Position numbers and translations under genes: made by a program | NCBI GenBank assembly: GCA_021783095.1 | Contig: JAJXUG010000003.1 | Coordinates: 62,001-126,000 of the forward strand | DNA: 64,000 nucleotides | Direction: 5' to 3' | Source of the DNA: Chloroflexota bacterium | GTDB taxonomy: Bacteria > Chloroflexota > Limnocylindria > Limnocylindrales > CSP1-4 | The notes under the pieces: model-generated | The model's database searches: none | Told to the model about the DNA's origin: nothing | What the model saw: the letters and a program-made list of their open reading frames with translations, nothing else | Shown: positions 26,601 through 35,323 of the stretch, one piece after another | How the letters are laid out: the number at the start of each line of letters is the position of its first letter | Numbering within the stretch: position 1 is the stretch's first letter

Positions 26601-27715
26601 GCGACCCCCGTCCCGGCTCGGCGCCGGCCATCGGCCCGGGCGCCAGCCTCCTCGTCACCGGCGGTGCGGGGTTCATCGGCTCCGAGCTCGTCCGCCAATT
26701 GCTCGCCCGGCGCGACGGCACCCGCGTCACGGTCCTCGACAAGCTCACCTATGCCGGCAACCGCGCCAACCTCGCCGCGGTCGAGGACGACCCCGAGCAG
26801 GCCGCACGCTTCACCTTCGTCCGCGGGGACATCGCGGACGCACCGCTCGTCGCCCCCCTCGCCGCCGAGGCCGACGCCATCGTGAACGTCGCCGCCGAGA
26901 CCCACGTCGACCGCAGCATCCTCGACCCGGAGGCGTTCCTGCGCACGGGCGTCATCGGCGTCCACGTCCTGCTCGAGGCGGTGCGGGTCGAGACGGAGCG
27001 GGCCCGAAGAGGCGACCGGAATGCCGCCCCGCGCTTCCTCCAGGTCAGCACCGACGAGGTCTACGGCGAGGTGGCTGAGGGCCGCAGCGTCGAGGCCGAC
27101 AAGCTCGCGCCGCGCAGCCCGTACGCGGCGGCGAAGGCATCCGGGGAGCTGCTGGTCGGCGCGTACGGCGTCACGTTCGGCGTCGACGTGGTCATCACCC
27201 GCGGCTCCAACACGTACGGCCCGCACCAGCACCCCGAGAAGCTCATCCCGCTGTTCACCACCAACGCGCTCTCGGGCCACCCCCTCCCGATGTACGGCGA
27301 CGGCATGCAGATCCGCGACTGGCTCCACGTCTCGGACCACGCCGCGGGGATCGACTTCGTCCTGCGGCACGGCGTCACGGGCGAGGCCTACAACGTGGCG
27401 GGCGGGACCGAACTGCCGAACCGCGAGGTCATCGGCCGGCTGCTGGCGGCCACGGGCCGCGACTGGTCGCTGGTGCGCACCGTGCCCGATCGGCCCGGCC
27501 ACGACCGTCGCTACGCGATGGACGGCGCGAAGCTGGCTGCGCTGGGCTGGCGGCCGAGGGTGGACTTCGCCGAGGGCCTGCCGGCGACGGTGGCCTGGTA
27601 TCGCGACAACCCCGACTGGATCGCGAGCGCGAAGTCCGGTGACTGGGACGCCTACTACGCCCGCCAGTACGGCGACCGGCTCGCGGCCGGACGTGCGGTG
27701 GACAGGACCGCCTGA
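26597..27715 (+). CDS. rmlB: dTDP-glucose 4,6-dehydratase
   Basis: The 372-residue extended SDR protein has the NAD motif VTGGAGFIGSELV (about residue 20). VAAETHVDRSI follows, then QVSTDEVYGEV with the TDE proton-relay triad, the YxxxK pair in SPYAAAKASGELL, and RGSNTYGPHQHPEKLIPLF. It converts dTDP-glucose to the 4-keto-6-deoxy sugar. It overlaps rmlA by four bases and is followed by rmlD after one base. Confidence 0.95.
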   Translation: MSDPRPGSAPAIGPGASLLVTGGAGFIGSELVRQLLARRDGTRVTVLDKLTYAGNRANLAAVEDDPEQAARFTFVRGDIADAPLVAPLAAEADAIVNVAAETHVDRSILDPEAFLRTGVIGVHVLLEAVRVETERARRGDRNAAPRFLQVSTDEVYGEVAEGRSVEADKLAPRSPYAAAKASGELLVGAYGVTFGVDVVITRGSNTYGPHQHPEKLIPLFTTNALSGHPLPMYGDGMQIRDWLHVSDHAAGIDFVLRHGVTGEAYNVAGGTELPNREVIGRLLAATGRDWSLVRTVPDRPGHDRRYAMDGAKLAALGWRPRVDFAEGLPATVAWYRDNPDWIASAKSGDWDAYYARQYGDRLAAGRAVDRTA

Positions 27716-27716
27716 C

Positions 27717-28637
27717 GTGCGCGTCGCGGTCGTGGGGGTGGTCGGCCGGCTCGGGCGCGCGCTCATCGCGGCATTCGAGGAGGCGCCGTTCGCGGGCATG
27801 CGCCCGCCGATCGGCTGGGACCAGCCCGAGATCGAGCTCGACACCGTCACGGCCGCCTCGTTCGGCGCGCTGCTCGACCGGGAGCGGCCCGAGGTTGTGG
27901 TCCACACCGCCGCCTGGACCGACGTGGACGGCAACGCGCGGGAGCCCGAGGTCGCCATGCGGCGCAACGGGACTGCCGTGGGGGAGATCGCCCAGGCCTG
28001 CGCGGCGCGCGGGACGGACCTGCTCATCATCTCGACCAACGAGGTGTTCGACGGGCGGCGCACCGATGGCCGCGGCTATGCGCCGGGCGACCAGCGCCAC
28101 CCGATCAACCCGTACGGCGAGGCCAAGGCGGTGGCCGAACAGCTGGCGGGCGACGCCTTCGCCGGTTCCGCCGGGCGGCTCTCGATCGCCCGGACGGCGT
28201 GGCTGTTCGGGCCGCCGGGCAACGACTTCCCGGCCAAGATCGCCGCCGCGGCGGTTCGCGCGAAGGCGGCCGGCGACTCGCTCCGCGTGACCGGGGACGA
28301 GATCGGGACGCCCACGTACACGCCGGACCTGGCCGAGGCGATCGTCGAGATCGTGGGGACCGACACGCCCGCGCCTCCGGGGTCGGTGACGATCCACCAC
28401 CTCGTCAACGGCGGGCGCGCGTCACGGGCCGACTGGGCGCGCGAGGTGCTGCGCCGGCTCGAGATCGACGTCGAGGTCGTGGACGTCCCGGCCTCGACTT
28501 GGCAGCGTGCCTCGACGCCGCCGCTGTGGGCCGTGCTGGAGCCGACGCCGATGCCCTCGGGCGTCCCGATGCGCGACTGGCGCGAGGCGTTCGCCGACGC
28601 GCTGCCGGCCCTCCGTCGGGAGCTCCCGGCGCGCTGA
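27717..28637 (+). CDS. rmlD: dTDP-4-dehydrorhamnose reductase
   Basis: The 306-residue SDR protein starts VRVAVVGVVGRLGRAL. It carries VVVHTAAWTDVDGNAREPEVA, IISTNEVFDG, the YxxxK motif NPYGEAKAVAEQL and ARTAWLFGPPGNDFP, all diagnostic of RmlD. GTG 27717 lies one base after the rmlB stop. It reduces the 4-keto intermediate to dTDP-L-rhamnose. The 3,5-epimerase rmlC that should act before it is not in this window. Confidence 0.92.
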   Translation: MRVAVVGVVGRLGRALIAAFEEAPFAGMRPPIGWDQPEIELDTVTAASFGALLDRERPEVVVHTAAWTDVDGNAREPEVAMRRNGTAVGEIAQACAARGTDLLIISTNEVFDGRRTDGRGYAPGDQRHPINPYGEAKAVAEQLAGDAFAGSAGRLSIARTAWLFGPPGNDFPAKIAAAAVRAKAAGDSLRVTGDEIGTPTYTPDLAEAIVEIVGTDTPAPPGSVTIHHLVNGGRASRADWAREVLRRLEIDVEVVDVPASTWQRASTPPLWAVLEPTPMPSGVPMRDWREAFADALPALRRELPAR

Positions 28638-28640
28638 CAC

Positions 28641-28887
28641 CCGCGGCCGGCCCGCCTCAGCTTCGCCAGAGGGGTGATCAGCGTCACGGCGACGTCGGCC
28701 GAGGGCCTTGCCGCGGCGCCCCGTGGCCGTCGTCCAGCCGGGGATCGCCAACTGGAGCGCCTCGATGGCGCGCGTGACGACGGGCGTCTACCGCCTGTCG
28801 ATCAGGCTGCGGTCATCGCACACCGGGAGGCTGCGGCTCAAGGTCTGCGGCACGGCTTCCGGCGGCCGGGAGGTCCTGGTACAGCAA
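28641..28887 (+). pseudogene. frameshifted remnant of a surface-protein C-terminal domain
   Basis: Read across one frameshift near 28725, this stretch gives VISVTATSAEGLAAAPR then VAVVQPGIANWSASMARV and TTGVYRLSIRLRSS. That aligns without gaps to the last domain of the large secreted protein downstream (VLTVSFSSTEPLRNAPR, VTFRQPGLAAVTITATRL, ANGTYRARFTVRAG). Matching residues include QPG, R-x(3)-G-x-YR and a final TxxGG. Nucleotide identity is low, so it is an old paralogue rather than a fresh duplication. It starts right after rmlD. The remaining bases to 29143 show no gene. Confidence 0.65.
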
Positions 28888-29143
28888 CGTGTACCGGCCG
28901 CTGCACTCGGCGCCTGGCCGCCCACCGTCCCGGTTGGGGCGGCGCCTCGCGGAGTGCACCCAACCGCACAGCACCCCACCGTACTGGTACCGACCGGGAC
29001 CATCGGGCGATACTCCGCAGCGGAACGCAGACCTACCTTGAGCGTCCACGCCGGACGGGCGTCGGCTCCCGCGACGGGGGCCGCGCTCACCGCGTGCCCG
29101 CGGTCCGGCGGGTGCGCGTCTCCCGACCGGCGCCGAGGTTCTC

Positions 29144-32100
29144 GTGAATCGACCGATGCCCGCTCGCCGCCTCCGCCGCTCGCTCCCCGGAGCGCTCCTC
29201 GTGGCGGTCATGGCTGCAGGCGTGCTCCCCGGGCCCGGTCTTGCCGGCAACGGCCTTCCGGCAGCGCCGTCCGTCCCGGGGGCGGTCGCCCCCGTCTCGC
29301 CGACCGCTGGCGCCCCGGACGAGGCGCTCTCGAGTGCCGCGACGACGGCTGACGAGACGGCGGGCCCGACCGAGGCCGACGTCTCCCCCGCCCGCGCGGC
29401 CGATGCCCCCGGCGCCGCCGGAAGCGGCGAGGCCCCCGGCGCGCAGCAGCCCTCCGAGGCCTACGCCGAGTGGCTGGCGCACGAGAACGACCACATCGCG
29501 TTCACGCCCGGCGACCGGGTGACCGTGGGCTTCACGCCGCGCTCGACGGACACCTGGGACGTCGGCGGGCGTGCACCCGTAGCGCTGCCGCCCGGCCGGG
29601 CGACGGGCCGGGCGATGGCCGCCTCGCGCCAGGGCGCCGACTGGGCCGTGCCGTCAGCGCCGGACCCCGCGCCGACGGGCGCGACGGGGACGACGGGCAC
29701 CCCGGGCACGACGAGGGCCACGACGTTCGCGACGGGCGCGATGCCGGCCATGGCCACCGCATCCAACACCACGGCCACCGCGAGCACGGCCCTAGCGACC
29801 GCGACGACCGACACCTCCGCGATCACGGCCAGCGCCAGGACCTCGGCCGCGACGGTCGCCACCGCCGCCGCGGCCGCCGGGCTCCGCCGCCAGGTCTTCG
29901 GCTTCCTCCCGTACTGGGAGCTTTCCGGCGCGTCGACCAGCCTCAACTACGGCGTGCTGACGACGATCGCCTACTTCTCGGTGGGCGCCAACTCGGCGGG
30001 CAACCTGCTCAAGCGCAACAGCGACGGCTCGCTGACCACCGGCTGGGCGGGCTGGACCAGCTCCTCGCTGACGAGCGTCATCAACGCGGCCCACTCGCAC
30101 GGCACCCGCGTGGTGCTCACCGCCAGCGTGTTCGCGTGGTCGAGCGGCGGCGCGGCCACCCAGAAGGCGCTCCTCGGCAGCTCGACCGCCCGGCTCAACC
30201 TCGCGCGGCAGCTGGCCGCCGCCGTCCGGGACCGCGGCGCCGACGGCGTCAACCTCGACTTCGAGCCGCTCGTCTCGGGCCAGGAGGCCAACTTCGTCGC
30301 CCTCCTGCGCACCCTGCGATCGCAGCTCAACTCCATCCGCAGCGGCTACCAGATCACGTACGACACCACCGGGTCCATCGGCAACTACCCGCTCGAGGCA
30401 TCGGTGGGGTCAACCGCCGCAGACGCGGTGTTCGTCATGGGCTACGACTACCGGAGCGCCAGCTCGTCCGGGTCGGGCTCGATCGACCCGCTGTCCGGCC
30501 CGACCTACGACCTCGCCGACACCGTGCGCCAGTACACGGCGCGCATCAGCCCGTCGCGCGTGATCCTGGGCCTGCCCTGGTACGGCCGAGCATGGTCGAC
30601 CACGACCAGCTCGCCGCGGGCCACGAACCAGAGCGGCGCCAAGTTCGGCTACAGCGCGGCCGTCAACTACGAGAACATCCCGGCCCTCGTGAGCAAGTAT
30701 GGCAGCAAGTGGGACACGGTCGAGCAGAGCCCGTACATCGTCTACCAGCGCCAGAACTGCACGTCCACCTACGGCTGCGTCACCAGCTGGCGCCAGGTCT
30801 GGTACGACGACGCCACCTCCATCGCGCGCCGCTACCAGCTCGTCAACGACTACGGCCTGCGCGGCGCCGGGATGTGGGCGCTGGGCTACGACGGCGCCTA
30901 CCAGGACATGGTCCGCGCCCTGTCCGACGCGTTCCTCGTGGACCACTCTGCTCCCCAGGCGGGCATCCGCGCCCTCGCGGCCAAGAGCTCTGACGAGGGG
31001 ATCGTCGTGACCTGGTCGGCCAGCGACGTGAGTGCCGTGCGGTCGTACGACGTCCAGGTGTCGGTGGACGCCGGCGGATGGACGCCGTGGCTGACCGCCA
31101 CCGGCGAAACCAGCGACGTCTGGCTGGGCGCCGACGGCCACGCGTACGCCTTCCGCGTCCGGGCCACCGATGCCAAGGGCAACGTGGGCGCGTGGAACGT
31201 CACCGCCACGGCCGCCACGGCGCCTGCGAGTCTGGTGGTTGGCGGCTTCGGGGCGGTGACGCTCGACGGCCTCTCCTATCGCGCCGGGCCCGACACGTCG
31301 GCCGCCCGACTGGGCTCGCTGCCCGCGGGGACCGTCGTCGCGCTCACGTCGGGGCCCGTCTCGGCCGACGGCTACAGCTGGTACGAGGTCACCCAGCCGA
31401 TCCGGGAGTGGGCGCCCGTGTCCTTCGTGGAGCGCGGCGTCTGGATCGCGGCGAGGTCGTCGACGGCCACCAACGTGGTGCCGTTCCACGCTCCCAACGC
31501 GACGCTGGTTGACGCGGGGATCACCGGCTTCGACTTCGGCAGCGGCGGCCTGACGGGACCCTCGGCGACCGCCTTGGCCGGGCGCACCTTCTCGCCCAAC
31601 GGCGACGGCTCGCGGGACGGGCTGCGCATCGACTGGCGGGCCAAGGTGGCGCTCGATGCCCTGACGCTCAACATCCTGCGCACCGACGGAACGCCGGTCG
31701 GGTCGGTGAAGGTGCCCACCCTGACGACGGGCCAGCACGCCTTCACCTGGGACGGCAAGGTGGCCGGGACGCGCGTCCCGGACGGCGTCTACCTCCTCCA
31801 GCTGGTCGGCACGGCCGGGACGAGGATCTACCGCGCCCCTTCGGCGAGGCCCGCGACCGCGGGGCAGATCGCCGCCTTCGCCGTCACTGTCGACACCGTC
31901 GCTCCTGCGGTGACGTCCTCGTCCGCGTCGTCGGGCCTGATCTCGCCCAACGGCGACCGGATCCGGGACACCGTCGCCTATGCGCTGCGTGCGATCGGCG
32001 CGGCGAACTGGGCGCTGCGCATCGTGCCCGCCGCGCCGGCGGGCGCCGGTCCCGTGCGCACCGTCACCGGATCGGGCGGGGCGCTCTCCGTGACCTGGAA

Positions 32101-33109
32101 CGGCCGCAGCGACGCGGGTGGCGTCCTGCCCGATGGCAGCTACAACGCCACGCTGGCTGCATGCGACACGGCGGGCAACTGCGCGGTCCGCAGCTATCCC
32201 GTGCGCGTGGACACAACCCCGCCGACCCTGGCCCTGACCCCCACGCCCGCGATCTTCTCGCCCAACGGCGACGGCGCCGCCGACACGACGTCGCTGGGCT
32301 GGACAGCGTCCGAGGCCAGCAGCGGCACCGCGTCGGTCTGGCGCGGCACGACGCTGGTGCGGCGCTGGACCGCGGCCGCCTCCACGGTCGGGCGGGTGAC
32401 GTGGAATGGCCGCAACTCCGCCGGGTCCAGTGTCGCCGACGGCCGCTACACGTTCACCATGGACGTCCGCGACGGCGCGGGCAACCGCACTGTCGCGCGG
32501 GCCGTGGTGACCGTGGACCGCACCGCCGGATTCCTCCGCTGGTCGCGGAACTTCTACCCGCAGGACGGCGATGCCCTCGCGCCAACCTCGACCCTGAGCT
32601 GGCGGCTGACCCGCACCGCGACCACCACCCTCGCGCTCTACGACGCGAACGGGAACCGCATGCGCACGGTGTGGTCCAGCAGGTCGCAGCCGGCAGGCTC
32701 CCGAGCATGGTCCTGGAACGGCAGGCTTGCAGACGGCACCTACGCCGCGCAGGGCCTCTACACCGCACGCCTGACGGTCGTGTCGCCGTACGGCACCCAG
32801 ACCGTGGCGCGCGGCGTCTGGGCGAGCGCCTTCCCCGGGTCGCTCTCGTCGAAGACGGTGAAGCCGGGGCAGGTCCTCACGGTCAGCTTCTCGAGCACCG
32901 AGCCGCTCCGGAACGCGCCCCGGGTCACCTTCCGCCAGCCCGGGCTGGCGGCGGTCACGATCACCGCAACCAGGCTGGCCAACGGCACGTATCGCGCCCG
33001 GTTCACGGTGCGGGCGGGATCCGCCGGGGCAGCCAGCGTGCGGATTGCCGCCACCGACACGGGCGGTCACGCGAACGCCACGATCTACGGGCTTTCGATC
33101 GGCTCGTGA
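29144..33109 (+). CDS. large secreted GH18 glycosidase with SH3 and FlgD-like Ig repeats
   Basis: The 1321-residue protein starts with a signal peptide (RRSLPGALLVAVMAAGVLPG) and about 200 residues of Ala/Thr/Pro low complexity. A GH18 TIM-barrel of the YaaH/chitinase type follows. VFGFLPYWELSG opens it near residue 248; the catalytic DGVNLDFE lies at 367-374, with Glu374 the acid/base. VFVMGYDYRS and VILGLPWYGRAW are later strands. Next come a fibronectin-like region and an SH3-like domain (LDGLSYRAGPDTSAARLGSLP). Three FlgD-type Ig repeats with SPNGDG or SPNGDR starts (about 816, 932, 1037) precede two more beta domains. It should bind and cut cell-surface glycan. GTG 29144 is used; ATG 29156 is equally possible. 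Confidence 0.88.
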   Translation: MNRPMPARRLRRSLPGALLVAVMAAGVLPGPGLAGNGLPAAPSVPGAVAPVSPTAGAPDEALSSAATTADETAGPTEADVSPARAADAPGAAGSGEAPGAQQPSEAYAEWLAHENDHIAFTPGDRVTVGFTPRSTDTWDVGGRAPVALPPGRATGRAMAASRQGADWAVPSAPDPAPTGATGTTGTPGTTRATTFATGAMPAMATASNTTATASTALATATTDTSAITASARTSAATVATAAAAAGLRRQVFGFLPYWELSGASTSLNYGVLTTIAYFSVGANSAGNLLKRNSDGSLTTGWAGWTSSSLTSVINAAHSHGTRVVLTASVFAWSSGGAATQKALLGSSTARLNLARQLAAAVRDRGADGVNLDFEPLVSGQEANFVALLRTLRSQLNSIRSGYQITYDTTGSIGNYPLEASVGSTAADAVFVMGYDYRSASSSGSGSIDPLSGPTYDLADTVRQYTARISPSRVILGLPWYGRAWSTTTSSPRATNQSGAKFGYSAAVNYENIPALVSKYGSKWDTVEQSPYIVYQRQNCTSTYGCVTSWRQVWYDDATSIARRYQLVNDYGLRGAGMWALGYDGAYQDMVRALSDAFLVDHSAPQAGIRALAAKSSDEGIVVTWSASDVSAVRSYDVQVSVDAGGWTPWLTATGETSDVWLGADGHAYAFRVRATDAKGNVGAWNVTATAATAPASLVVGGFGAVTLDGLSYRAGPDTSAARLGSLPAGTVVALTSGPVSADGYSWYEVTQPIREWAPVSFVERGVWIAARSSTATNVVPFHAPNATLVDAGITGFDFGSGGLTGPSATALAGRTFSPNGDGSRDGLRIDWRAKVALDALTLNILRTDGTPVGSVKVPTLTTGQHAFTWDGKVAGTRVPDGVYLLQLVGTAGTRIYRAPSARPATAGQIAAFAVTVDTVAPAVTSSSASSGLISPNGDRIRDTVAYALRAIGAANWALRIVPAAPAGAGPVRTVTGSGGALSVTWNGRSDAGGVLPDGSYNATLAACDTAGNCAVRSYPVRVDTTPPTLALTPTPAIFSPNGDGAADTTSLGWTASEASSGTASVWRGTTLVRRWTAAASTVGRVTWNGRNSAGSSVADGRYTFTMDVRDGAGNRTVARAVVTVDRTAGFLRWSRNFYPQDGDALAPTSTLSWRLTRTATTTLALYDANGNRMRTVWSSRSQPAGSRAWSWNGRLADGTYAAQGLYTARLTVVSPYGTQTVARGVWASAFPGSLSSKTVKPGQVLTVSFSSTEPLRNAPRVTFRQPGLAAVTITATRLANGTYRARFTVRAGSAGAASVRIAATDTGGHANATIYGLSIGS

Positions 33110-33124
33110 TCACGGCCAGACCCC

Positions 33125-33130
33125 TACACT
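33125..33130 (+). promoter_or_regulatory. -10 element (TACACT) for a leaderless transcript
   Basis: TACACT ends seven bases before the GTG at 33138 and begins 16 bases after the stop of the GH18 gene. Confidence 0.5.
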
Positions 33131-33137
33131 GCGCCGC

Positions 33138-33965
33138 GTGAGCATCCTGCCCGAGCAACAACGTCCTCCGGAAACCGGCGCCCGCGACGCTGCGCCCGCC
33201 CTTCCCGTCGAGTCGGTCGGGTATGCGGGCACGTGGGTGGTCCTCCCCACGTACAACGAGGCCGCCAACCTCGAGGCCGTCTCGGCCGCGATCCTGGCCG
33301 CCCTCCCGGGCTGCACCCTGCTCGTCGTCGATGACGGCTCGCCTGACGGCACGGGCGTCATGGCGGACCGGATTGCGGCCGCGAACGGCCTGGTCAGGGT
33401 CCGGCACCGCAGGGCCAAGCAGGGCCTCGGCCGGGCGTACCTCGACGGGTTCCGCGTGGCGCTCGCTGGTGGCGCGGAGGTCGTCGTCCAGATGGACGCC
33501 GACTGGTCGCACGATCCAGCGGCGCTGCCGTCGCTGGTCGGGCCCGTGCTGGACGGCCGGGCGGACCTGGTGATCGGGTCGCGCTATACCGCCGGTGGCG
33601 GCACCGCCAACTGGGGCCTCGCGCGCCGCATCATCTCGCGCTCGGGGTCGCTGTTCGCGCGGACCGTCCTGCGCCTGGCGCCAAACGACCTGACCGGCGG
33701 GTTCAAGGCATGGCGCTCCGCCACGCTGGCCTCGGTCCCAGCCGACGGGATCCGCGCCGGCGGCTACGTGTTCCAGATCGAGATGACCTATCGCGCGACC
33801 CGGCTCGGCGCCCGCGTGACGGAGGTGCCGATCCTGTTCCGGGATCGGCTGGCAGGGCAGTCCAAGATGAGCCGCCGGATCATCTTCGAGGCGTTCTTCG
33901 TCGTGCTGAGCCTGCGCTGGGACGAGCTCCGCGGACGCGGGCCGAAGCGTCCGGGCCGGTCATGA
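33138..33965 (+). CDS. polyprenol-phosphate mannosyltransferase-like GT2 enzyme
   Basis: The 275-residue protein is a GT-A family 2 glycosyltransferase of the dolichol-phosphate-mannose synthase type. It has VVLPTYNEAANLEAV, LVVDDGSPDGTG, QGLGRAYLDGFRVAL, the DxD-containing QMDADWSHDP and LVIGSRYTAGG, and ends with FRDRLAGQSKMSRRI. It would charge a lipid carrier with a sugar for use outside the membrane. There is no C-terminal transmembrane domain. GTG 33138 is favoured by the -10 signal seven bases upstream. Confidence 0.9.
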   Translation: MSILPEQQRPPETGARDAAPALPVESVGYAGTWVVLPTYNEAANLEAVSAAILAALPGCTLLVVDDGSPDGTGVMADRIAAANGLVRVRHRRAKQGLGRAYLDGFRVALAGGAEVVVQMDADWSHDPAALPSLVGPVLDGRADLVIGSRYTAGGGTANWGLARRIISRSGSLFARTVLRLAPNDLTGGFKAWRSATLASVPADGIRAGGYVFQIEMTYRATRLGARVTEVPILFRDRLAGQSKMSRRIIFEAFFVVLSLRWDELRGRGPKRPGRS

Positions 33966-33996
33966 ACCCCGCAGCAACCGCATGACCGCCTCGTGA
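33962..33996 (+). other. two overlapping mini-ORFs bridging two glycosyltransferase genes
   Basis: The GT2 stop is part of ATGA (33962-33965), opening a seven-codon ORF MNPAATA that ends at 33985. Its stop is again part of ATGA (33982-33985), opening MTAS, whose stop lies in GTGA (33993-33996) with the start of the next GT. The 27-bp gap is thus crossed by three successive 4-nt overlaps. A role in termination-reinitiation is inferred. Confidence 0.45.
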
Positions 33997-35282
33997 CCGG
34001 GCCCGCGCCGCGCGACGGCTGGCGCCCGGGTTCGGGCGAAGGAGACGAGGCGGTCCAGGCGCCGCCGGGCGTCCGCGTCGTCATGGACCTGCGGCCGCTC
34101 CAGGCGCCCGAGCGCGCGCCGCTCACGGCCGCCTATCTCGAGCAGCTCCTGGGCGCGCTCGACGCCGACCCCCGCGAGGGCGAGTCGTTCGCGTTCCTGC
34201 TCGCGCTCGACCTCGACGATCCCACGGGGCAGTGGTCGAACCTCGACGTCATCGGCCGCCGCCTGCTGCCGCCCACGCGACTGCTGCGCTCCGGGGCGCT
34301 CACCGTGGACCCGTTCCTGCTGCGCGGCGCGTCGATCGGGTCGGGCTGGCGCGCGGAGCGCGGCGGCGCCTCCGGGTCCGTGTACCACGCGGCGGCCGGC
34401 GCGCTGCCGATCGCGTCGGGCATCCCGGTCGTCGCCTCGCTGCTCGACCTTGCCCCGTGGCAGCTGCCCGACGCGTGGCAGAGGGGCCGGGCGGCCAAGT
34501 TCGGTCAGCGGCTCCGGGCGCGGCTGCTCAAGGACGCAGCGGCGGTGATCGTGCCGAGCCGGTCCGCCGGGGTGGACGCGCGTCGCCTGCTGCACGTCCG
34601 CCAGGCCGCCCTTCGCGTCGTGGCGCTGGCGCCGCGCCCGGCGTTCCGCCCGGAGGCTGCGGAAGGGGCGCCTGCGGAGCGCGACCGGCTGGGCCTGGCC
34701 GAGCGCTACGCCGTGTACGAAGGACGGTTCGACGCGCGCCACGACCTCGACACGCTGCTCGATGCGCTCGCGGCCCTGGCCGGCGAGCCGTCGCCGCCGG
34801 GCGTGCCGGCCGACGCCTGGCCGCCGCGGATCGCGGTCGTGGGCGCGTCGCCCGACGACCGTGCCGAGATCTCGAGGGCCGCCTCGCGGGCCGGCGTGGC
34901 CGAGGCGCTCGTGTACGCGCAGGGGCTCGACGACGATCGGCTGGCGGCGCTGGTGGCCGGCGCCCGGTTCCTCGTCCAGCCCGTTCGCTCCGACGCGGCG
35001 GGGACCTCCGCCATGGAGGCGCTGGCGGCCGGCGTGCCGGTGGTGGCGACCAATGTCGGCGCCCTGCCCGAGATCATCGGCCCGGCCGGGATCGTGGTCG
35101 AGCCGGGCGACCCGCGCCGTCTGGCCGTGGCCCTGCGCGCCGCCTGGTCCGACGACGGGCTGCTCGCCGGTCTGCGCGCGGCCGCGTACGATCGCCCCGC
35201 CGCGCGCCGCACCTGGGCCGACGTGGCCCGCGAGACCCGCGCGATCTGGTCTGAGGCGGCCCGGCCCGCGCCGATGCTCTGA
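33993..35282 (+). CDS. GT4-family glycosyltransferase
   Basis: The 429-residue protein has a GT-B fold. VRVVMDLRPLQAPERAP opens the N-terminal domain, PVVASLLDLAPWQLP sits mid-domain, and the C-terminal domain has RFLVQPVRSDAAGTSAMEALAAGVPVVATNVG, which includes the GT4 nucleotide-sugar region. Donor and acceptor are unknown; the rml genes upstream make rhamnose a candidate donor. It starts with GTG in a relay of overlaps from the GT2 gene and is convergent with the DUF3048 gene. Confidence 0.85.
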   Translation: MTGPAPRDGWRPGSGEGDEAVQAPPGVRVVMDLRPLQAPERAPLTAAYLEQLLGALDADPREGESFAFLLALDLDDPTGQWSNLDVIGRRLLPPTRLLRSGALTVDPFLLRGASIGSGWRAERGGASGSVYHAAAGALPIASGIPVVASLLDLAPWQLPDAWQRGRAAKFGQRLRARLLKDAAAVIVPSRSAGVDARRLLHVRQAALRVVALAPRPAFRPEAAEGAPAERDRLGLAERYAVYEGRFDARHDLDTLLDALAALAGEPSPPGVPADAWPPRIAVVGASPDDRAEISRAASRAGVAEALVYAQGLDDDRLAALVAGARFLVQPVRSDAAGTSAMEALAAGVPVVATNVGALPEIIGPAGIVVEPGDPRRLAVALRAAWSDDGLLAGLRAAAYDRPAARRTWADVARETRAIWSEAARPAPML

Positions 35283-35323
35283 GCGCGCGCGAGGCCGAGA
35301 CCGGCGCGACGGGCCTGCCTCGA

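Noticed and set aside
28674-29147. 157-aa ORF ending in a GTGA overlap with the GH18 gene
   Set aside because: Its first part is the frame-1 half of the decayed domain remnant, and the rest is Arg/Pro-rich out-of-frame sequence. The GTGA overlap alone is not enough to call a gene.
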